In this document: piece by piece, positions 58,701 to 64,000 of the stretch
Numbering within the stretch: the stretch's first letter is position 1
Layout: each line of letters opens with the position of its first letter
Source: Stictocephala bisonia
Taxonomy: Eukaryota > Arthropoda > Insecta > Hemiptera > Membracidae
Reading direction: 5' to 3'
DNA length: 64,000 nt
Assembly (NCBI GenBank): GCA_035578905.1
Contig: JAQJVL010000101.1
Span: 1,339,501 to 1,403,500, forward strand
The notes under the pieces: generated by a model
What the model was told of the DNA's origin: nothing
Database searches by the model: none
The model's input: only the letters and a program-made list of their open reading frames with translations
Program-made: the position numbers and the translations under genes

Positions 58701-58821
58701 ACAATAAAAAAAACATACCTGCCAAAACAGTTTGAGCGAGTTCCTCATCAAATGAAACACGTAAGCTTGGATCTTCTCTCTGAAGTTCCTCTAAAGCAGT
58801 ATCCAAACTTTGTTGGTAAGC
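49599..58821 (-). CDS. GFM2: Mitochondrial elongation factor G2 / ribosome-releasing factor 2, six 3' exons
   Basis: The exons on the minus strand are 58719-58821, 58377-58523, 57344-57528, 55900-55995, 50785-50931 and 49599-49760. All have GT-AG borders and the phases join without error. The product is a mitochondrial GTPase that, with ribosome recycling factor, splits ribosomes after termination. The visible 247 residues run from QREDPSLRVSF and GMGELHLEVI, through GPMQIAYRE and GPVLGC, to VLADLSRRR, PLSELLGYSKDIRTL and TSGTASFTMEF, that is, EF-G domains III (end), IV and V. The ADLxxRR and REDPSL patterns fit GFM2 rather than GFM1. The GTP-binding domain is not in the window, so the 5' part lies beyond 64000. 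Introns hold MITEs, SINEs and minisatellites. Confidence 0.92.
49761..50784 (-). other. GFM2 last intron
   Basis: AT-rich sequence. A short direct repeat AGATTGACCCACCACGTA occurs twice at about 50621-50656. Nothing else is recognised. Confidence 0.45.
50785..50931 (-). CDS. GFM2: GFM2 exon (domain V)
   Basis: It encodes 49 residues from MLEKAGTALLEPVMSLEVV to RVRGNNK. LEPVM and ADLSRRR are conserved in EF-G domain V. A 5-kb intron separates it from the upstream exon. Confidence 0.92.
51715..52199. mobile_element. pogo/Tigger-like MITE
   Basis: The left end CATTAAAACCTCACTAAC and the right end, whose complement is CAGCAAAACCTCACTAAC, are inverted copies, and both abut TA. CAG-AAACCTC-type termini with TA targets are typical of pogo-like elements. 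The element is 485 bp and has no full transposase. It lies in a GFM2 intron. Confidence 0.75.
52596..52653. repeat. 26-bp near-perfect hairpin
   Basis: The block ACCATAGACCTTCTATTA and its complement TAATAGAAGGTCTATGGT face each other around a 6-bp loop, with a one-base offset in the outer part. It is an intronic foldback of unknown role. Confidence 0.85.
52988..53063. repeat. 24-bp perfect hairpin extended to about 40 bp
   Basis: Positions 52988-53011 and 53040-53063 are exact reverse complements (core GTGCCACTGGCACTTTCTTC). The stem continues outward with mismatches through CATGTGCACAAA. The loop is 28 bp. It lies in a GFM2 intron. Confidence 0.9.
53380..53490. repeat. 36-bp minisatellite, about 3 copies, C-rich on plus strand
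   Basis: CCCACCCGCCCACCC at 53392-53406 and 53463-53477, each in a TGGTATTGAC...CATACAC unit. The G-rich strand is the GFM2 sense strand, so the pre-mRNA would carry quadruplex motifs. Confidence 0.92.
53491..54344. other. GFM2 intron segment with an unexplained 157-codon minus-strand ORF
   Basis: The frame at 53839-54312 is open on the minus strand, but its composition (Cys, Phe and Ser mixed, no domain motif) and the surrounding repeats do not support a gene. It may be the antisense of an old transposon. Confidence 0.3.
54345..54640 (-). mobile_element. 3' end of a truncated non-LTR retrotransposon
   Basis: On the minus strand it ends ACAAATAAAGAATTTTGAAT followed by TGAAT-type repeats, the simple-repeat tail of CR1/L2-like elements. 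Only a few hundred bases were inserted. Confidence 0.6.
54655..54715. repeat. 36-bp minisatellite, 1-2 copies, G-rich on plus strand
   Basis: TACGTGTATGGGTGGGTGGG recurs in partial form and is followed by TCATCACCACTATACG. Confidence 0.85.
54830..55115. repeat. 36-bp minisatellite array with internal orientation switch
   Basis: About six units are C-rich on the plus strand, with CCCACCCGCCCACCC at 54933, 55007 and 55043. They are followed at 55074 by a unit in the opposite orientation. The switch makes a perfect 21-bp palindrome (55042-55062 with 55074-55094). Some units read CGCCCAACG instead of CGCCCACCC. Confidence 0.93.
55315..55355. repeat. Single minisatellite unit
   Basis: It reads GTAAGTGTATGGGTGGGTCA then TCACCACTGTG, G-rich on plus. 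The bases from 55356 to 55899 hold no recognised feature. Confidence 0.75.
55900..55995 (-). CDS. GFM2: GFM2 exon (domain IV end)
   Basis: It encodes 32 residues, VTGVSVMLHWFEVGRGTSDT and onward to CIKK. GTSDTIIAS matches GTSxTMISA of GFM2. Phase 0 at both ends. Confidence 0.88.
55996..56489. other. GFM2 intron segment, GC-richer patch at 56106-56411
   Basis: An ORF of 101 codons on the minus strand (start MRIPRLSMKHLSHSTGTPHT) lies in a patch with more G and C than its surroundings. It has no domain I recognise. It may be part of an unidentified transposon. Confidence 0.3.
56490..56780 (+). mobile_element. Two tRNA-like SINE heads
   Basis: The first at 56490-56560 has TTAGTGACTAAGGC and GGTTTGAATTCC. 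The second at 56695-56775 has GTGGCCGAGTGAGCTAAGGC and GCTCAATTCCTGGCC. Each pair matches pol III A and B boxes at about the right spacing. The first is homologous to the SINE at 45703-45800. Neither folds as an intact tRNA. Confidence 0.65.
56945..57165 (+). repeat. Dispersed repeat family, copy 3 (diverged)
   Basis: CTTTTAATACCAACACGGCA matches the left part of the copy at 32365, and ATCCTACAAATGCTGTAGGT matches its right part. It lies directly after the SINE heads, so it could be the body of the same kind of element. Confidence 0.6.
57344..57528 (-). CDS. GFM2: GFM2 exon (domain IV)
   Basis: It encodes NSRHSVKVTMSLL, then ITPRQLKCIKQGVVAGLAHG and PVLGCL. The first two bases complete the Gly codon of the previous exon. 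Confidence 0.88.
58377..58523 (-). CDS. GFM2: GFM2 exon (GMGELHLE, start of domain IV)
   Basis: It encodes MGELHLEVIKERI and GPMQIAYREM and ends SVKHTI with a split Gly codon. GxGELHLE is a hallmark of EF-G/EF-2 proteins. Confidence 0.93.
58719..58821 (-). CDS. GFM2: GFM2 exon (EF-G domain III part)
   Basis: It encodes AYQQSLDTALEELQREDPSL through TVLAG. The acceptor at 58822-58823 and the donor GCAG|GTATG frame it. The 5' phase is 0 and the 3' phase is 1. Confidence 0.9.
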
Positions 58822-59221
58822 CTGGATAATAAAATATTTATATTGTACTGGCTCTCATTTTCTAACTTTAATAGTAAAAGTGATGAGTTATGCTGCTGGC
58901 ATTGCTGGTATGTTGGAAAAATCAAGGCATAAAGTCGCGAATGCCCAAAGCGGTACTCTTCAACTGAGAGTAGTTGATGCTGGAATTAATATGTTGTCAA
59001 AACAAATTTCTAAAGGGGTCAACTAAAAACACAACTGCATTGGAAAGCTTTATTTGGGATTGAAAATGGTAATTCACGGCGAAAGATTAAAGTTAACACT
59101 TTGTGAACTATTACAAAATAGAAATAGAATTAGTTAGGTGGATGGATATGTCAACAGTTTCCTGCACTCTGCATCTAAATAAAATGTATTCCATCACAAT
59201 TAAATCATTCAGTCTAGTCAC
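58822..59221 (-). other. Upstream GFM2 intron, start
   Basis: No recognised feature apart from the acceptor at 58822-58823. Confidence 0.4.
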
Positions 59222-59400
59222 AACCGTACAGCATTAATATTGTCACCCTCTCATACAGCTGTGGTGGTACTGAATTACCCAAACTCCAATACACTTATGG
59301 TGTTATTGAACCACCCCCTCCCTTAGGCATATTGTAGTATTGATCCACTCACCTCCCTATTAAAGTATGGTGGTATTGGCCCAAGGTTTCTATACAAGAG
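59222..59400. repeat. Degenerate 36-bp minisatellite, about 4 copies
   Basis: Units end TGGTGGTACTGAA, TGGTGTTATTGAA, TGTAGTATTGAT and TGGTGGTATTGG at roughly 37-bp steps, but the C-rich core has decayed. Confidence 0.75.
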
Positions 59401-59889
59401 GTTGTCTCATACAAGTACGCATCCATGTAGCGCAGGTAGCAATTACGTCATATGAAGGCCTCAGCTGTGTTTTTTCTACCTTCACTGCTGTAAACAAAAC
59501 AAACTGGAACAATGTAAAACATCTGATATCCGTTGCTGATTAATTTTGAGTATAGTGTTTATACTGTAGTATGGCTTTGTTTTGAATAATTATGAATTCA
59601 TATGACTATGTTTGTGAAATGCCAGAAGTGAGGTGTGCCGTTGCAGTTTGTAATAATAGATGTATAATATTAAAATCAGGAATTTAAATAATTAAAAAAT
59701 ACTCTTGAACACAATAAAGTAATGGTTTTTAGTGTGTAGTTTTAATTGTTCAGCATGGTGTGTTGGAGGAACAGAGTAAGTAATACAAAAGTAAGTAAGT
59801 AATACTCTGTGGTCGGAGGTCACCCTCTGATGTCACAACTCGGCTTATATAGACCATATAAGAATGAGACAACCTGTTGTATAGGAACC

Positions 59890-60035
59890 TAGGTATTGAC
59901 CCACCTGCCTCTCCATACTCACACTGTGGTATTGACACGTCCACCCTCTCATAAATGTATGGTGATAATGACCCACTCACCCTCCCATACACAAAACGGA
60001 GGTATTGACACACACACCTTTCAATATACATACTG
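59890..60035. repeat. Degenerate 36-bp minisatellite, about 4 copies
   Basis: Units with ACTGTGGTATTGACACG and GGTGATAATGACCCACTCAC are recognisable. The C-rich core is worn, so quadruplex potential is lost. Confidence 0.8.
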
Positions 60036-60892
60036 TGTTAAAAGAAGAATTCTTGAATCTTATTAAAATAGTTTTTTTTTTTCAAATAACTTGTAAATTA
60101 GAAGATATAGAGATTAAGTTTAAATTAGAAAAATGTATCGTTTTTAAAAACCTTTAATTTGATTTGCAACAGAACAAATGCTTTCATTTAAATTGTTGTA
60201 CATGAAGCTGCAATTTTTTTTTTAACTGAGCATTTTTGAGCTGTAAGAACAACTTGCAAAAATTGTATTATGACATACCGTTTGTAAGCTAATCTTGTGT
60301 TCTTTCCAATTAAAAAAAAAAGATGACACCTGCAAATTTAAGTACAAAAGTACAGTGAAATCTCTTTAATCTTCAAGACCTACTGCATGCTGTTGTAGAG
60401 GTTTCTGGACTAATGAGGTTTTTTTTATAAATTAAGATCAATTAAAAGATCAACAAAATTTTAGTAAAAAGAAAAAAAACATCATTATTGATATTAATGT
60501 AACTTAGTGTTAGTCTAGGTATAAGCTCTGATTTATTGACAATTTACCTACCACATTGATATTTATATCATGTAAGTGGTGTATGTAATGTAAACAAATA
60601 AATAAATAAAATGAATTGGAAAACGAAGCTATAAAAGGATAAAGTTACATATTGACATAGTAAATTAAGTTAATATACTCAACATATATAGAGAAGTACA
60701 AGTCAATCGGCAAAAAGATTAATTTATTATTTGCAATATATTGGAATTATAAAATTCCGTATTAATGTTATTCAGGTCTACCAAATGTTACTAAAACATT
60801 TATTTCTCATGTACAGAATATATAATTTATAAAAATATACATTTATCTGATTATTAAGAACCACATGTTTATGTTTACCCTTTTCATTATAG
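60036..60892. other. AT-rich stretch with no recognised feature
   Basis: Poly-A/T runs and a possible single pogo-like terminus near 60355 are present. No gene is seen. Confidence 0.4.
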
Positions 60893-62410
60893 TAATAATA
60901 ATTTCTTTATTTGTCATAAAACATATTACTGTACATGTATTGACAAAGTCTTATTCAGCTATAGACTACATAGAATTGTCTTTATATGGTAAAATAGATA
61001 AACAAAATATGGAATACATATGGTACTAATTTTCCAGTTATACAAAAATTATCACATTAAAGTGTGCCTTAAACAATCTTATATATAATTAAAATTCTAT
61101 TTTTTTAATAGAGAAAAAATCATCAATAATGTAAAATGGATTTAGCAAAAGCCATTCATACAGTTTGTTTTTATACGTTTTAAGAGGGTATTTTTCAGCT
61201 AAATTTTTCAATTTGTTATGTACTGTTATTCCAATAACAACATGACTGTTAAGAGATTTGCTAAGTCGACAATAGTCAATTAAAATATTATTTTTGTTTC
61301 ATGAGCTGTATTTGTGTTTGTTTTATGATATAATAAACTATGGTTATTTAAAATGTAAACAAATAAATCAAATAAATATAAATTAACTATTGTAAAAATT
61401 TCTTGCTCAGCAAAAATAGGTTTGCAGTGGTCAAGATATCCAGCTTTGTCAACAATTCTAACTGCTTTCTTTTGAAGCACCAGTATTTCTTGAACTCTAG
61501 TACTATTGCCCTACAGTATTAAACCATACATGACAATCGACTGAAAGTAGCCAAAATATGCAGTCCGAACGTAATTCTCATTTATACATTAAGTTAAATG
61601 TCACAATAAAAAAAAATTACTCTAAATTATTTTGTAGATAGAAAATCAATATGTGGTCCCCACATAAGATTGTTATCGATATAGATTCCCAAAAATTTTA
61701 CTACACTATTTGATTCATAGTTTAAACTATTTTCAGGAAATGATTTCAGAGTGAATAGAATATTTTGAGTTTTAGTTTCCTTCATTAAAAAGCCATTTTC
61801 TTTAAACCATATTGATGCATTTTTTATTGCGGTTTCAGTTAATTTCTTTAGTTCATTCAGGTTTCTACTACTATTGAAAAATGTTGTGTCATCAGCATAA
61901 AGAAGTGTATTCGTATTAACAGCTAGGGTTATGTCATTAACGTAAATGATGAAAAGTAAGGGGCCAAGTACTGATCCCTGAGGGACACCGTACTCTGTTT
62001 TGACTTCCTCTGACCAAGTTCCTTTAATGTATAATTTTGTGTTCTATTGCTAAGATATGATTCTAAAAAGTTAAGAGCATTTCCTTGAATTCTGTAATAT
62101 TTTAATTTAGCTAAAAGAATACTGTGTTGTACAAAATTGAATGCCGTGCTCAGGTCACTCAAAGTGGCCTGAGCGAAAGCCTTATTTTCAAAAGTTAACA
62201 GAATATTTTGTACTAATTTGTCGATGGAATCAATAGTCGATTTACCTCTTCTAAAACTGAATTGTGCTGTGCTTAAAATTTGGTTTTCTTCTAAAAATGT
62301 TTTAATTTGGCCATAAACCAGCAGTTATAGTAATTTTGACACAACTGGGATTACCGAGATGGGGCGGTAACTACTTGGTTCTGCTTTCCATTGCTTGTTT
62401 TCCCTAGTTT
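60893..62410 (-). mobile_element. Decayed CR1-like retrotransposon, 3' half
   Basis: On the minus strand, RT pieces read LSTAFNFVQHSILL (usual LSKAFD), YGVPQGSVLGPLLF, and YADDT near 61880-61900. The thumb piece at 61480-61280 reads LQKKAVRIVDKAGY. The 3' end has GACAAATAAAGAAATTATTA. The 5' part before the SYRPIS block is missing. Frames are broken by several shifts. Confidence 0.85.
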
Positions 62411-63121
62411 TGAACACATTTCATAGAATTACGCAAATTATTATAAAAATTTAAATATTACAGAGCCTCTATGTAGAATAGTAATATTAATTAATAACTT
62501 AATTTAGACTTAAAAATGCTCCACTCAATGCACATAAAATATGAAACCACGAATGACTGTCGTCAAACTAAATAAAAAAAAAAAAAAATAAACTCACGAA
62601 ATACATGCACTTAAGTGCAACAATACTACGATACAACAAGCATAACCTGGCTTTCCTAATGTCCCTGATTTGTGTCACATTTGTTCTGCAACCACTGATT
62701 ACAAGAGTAGCAGAGTAACACAGAATGTGCATACATTGCGTTGTGATTTTGGATACGTTTTTTAGTGTTTACAGTTGACACAAAGAATGCCGAATTATAG
62801 TAAATTCCAAACTAACAAATACTGGACTAAAGAGATTTTACTGTATCGAAGTCATAAAAAATCAAGAATTTCAAAAAAATCCTTTCCATTTGAAAAAGAC
62901 ACTATATTTTCAAACATTTTTTACCAAATTATTCAGCACTTAAAGACCTTCAAAATAAGATGCCATATGACCTCATTTTGAATTAAAAATTTAACACTCA
63001 TTTTTGGGCTCTTCTTGTATTTTGAAAAGAAATGAAAAATGTCTTTATCTGGCAAGGTTAGCACTAAACAGTCCTCTCTAATGCCTCACCTTTTACAAAT
63101 TATAGAACATTTACAAATGTT
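62411..63121. other. AT-rich stretch with no recognised feature
   Basis: A short A-rich run lies near 62570-62590. The 68-codon ORF at 62775 has no motif. Confidence 0.4.
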
Positions 63122-63180
63122 TTAATTAATTTATAAGGCATATTCAATGCAACTAAAAATATGCCTTATAAATTAATTAA
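63122..63180. repeat. Perfect 23-bp hairpin
   Basis: Positions 63122-63144 and 63158-63180 are exact reverse complements (core TTATAAGGCATATT) around a 13-bp loop. Confidence 0.92.
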
Positions 63181-64000
63181 TAATAATAATAACATTTAAT
63201 AGGAAAATAAACAATAATATTCTCAGAAATAAACAAAAATTAAACTAAACACATACAACCACACATCATTCATACTATCAAACATATATCCCGACCACAG
63301 ACGCTGCCCACCCCTATCCCCTGTACGTCCCGCAGAAGCACTCGTTTTACCCCCATCCCAAAGTGAGCGTGCTTATCTATTATTCTGATATTTTAAATTT
63401 GACAAATTTCAGATAATTTAAATTGCTATTTGAAATGTGCCAAAGACAATTTTGCGTTGTTTGCCATCTGATACTGATTAGAGTTTTAGTTTATTGCATC
63501 TCTCTATGTCAAACTGTACAACCATAGGAGATTGCGTCCGGGTGGTCAGAAACACGCTGTGTTGAAGTAATATATCCAAAAAGTGAGTTAGGGCTATTTT
63601 TACTGTATTTTATTGTGATATAAAATATAAACAATTGTATATATTATTATATCTACAACATTATGCAAAATTTAATAAAAAGTAATTTATACACTATATT
63701 TTTACTTATGGATCATAAACAAATCTTATAATGCTAAGACAATGAATAATTCAAATGAATGAATAAAAAATTATATTTATTTCCAGCATAAAATAAAAAT
63801 TGAAATGAAGCACAATGCAATACAATACCATATTCAATACATTATTGACTAAATTACAGTTTGAGAAAAAATCCAATAAAAATAAAACTAATAATTAAGG
63901 TTACAACAAAGAAGATTATATAATTAGTACTATAATTAAGGAAATAAGCCTATATGGGCATGATGCCTGTGCGTAGGCCTGAGTTGTTCAAGTCTACCAA
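63181..64000. other. Right edge, no recognised feature
   Basis: AT-rich sequence to the edge of the window. No GFM2 upstream exon was found here. Confidence 0.4.

Overview
The window is AT-rich eukaryotic nuclear DNA with long introns, tandem detoxification-type cytochrome P450 genes and a dense load of non-LTR retrotransposons, mariner/piggyBac/pogo-like DNA elements, tRNA-derived SINEs and minisatellites. This points to an insect genome. A hemipteran is my best guess, but the sequence alone does not fix the species.

Three host genes are supported. Two adjacent plus-strand P450 genes of the CYP6 type (CYP3 clan) have the same architecture. Gene A codes in four exons between 14021 and 28053 (520 aa) and has a non-coding first exon at 9367-9531 behind a TATA box and initiator. 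Gene B codes in four exons between 33467 and 43901 (517 aa). Both share intron phases (1,1,1) and identical lengths for the two middle exons (222 and 252 nt), so they are a tandem duplicate pair. The third gene, on the minus strand, is the 3' part of mitochondrial elongation factor G2 / ribosome-releasing factor 2 (GFM2). Its six last exons lie between 58821 and 49599. The GTPase-domain exons must lie beyond the right edge or in unrecognised form.

Layout: 1-376, 34-bp minisatellite. 570-7005, a nested stack: an old retrotransposon remnant split by an 866-bp foldback element (8-bp target duplication) and by a nearly intact CR1-like element with both ORFs open. 7091-7240, palindrome around (TA)n. 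8290-8950, 90-bp tandem repeat. 9337-28053, P450 gene A, whose introns hold foldback MITEs, 160-bp and 104-bp tandem arrays, retroelement remnants and a mariner-type element. 28060-33450, intergenic repeats. 33467-43901, P450 gene B, with a MITE split by a retroelement and another 850-bp MITE in intron 2. 44677-49410, piggyBac remnant with a SINE insert, mariner C-terminal remnant, G-quadruplex minisatellite and a piggyBac MITE. 49520-58821, GFM2 3' half. 58822-64000, minisatellite remnants and a minus-strand CR1-like remnant.

The most unusual theme is one G-rich minisatellite monomer of about 36 bp. It recurs at nine or more loci in both orientations, its core is a perfect four-tract G-quadruplex motif, and it appears to have been rebuilt into a trimeric 104-bp higher-order repeat (about 26 copies) inside P450 gene A. 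I did not find a new multi-gene system. The new-looking material is repeat and transposon biology.
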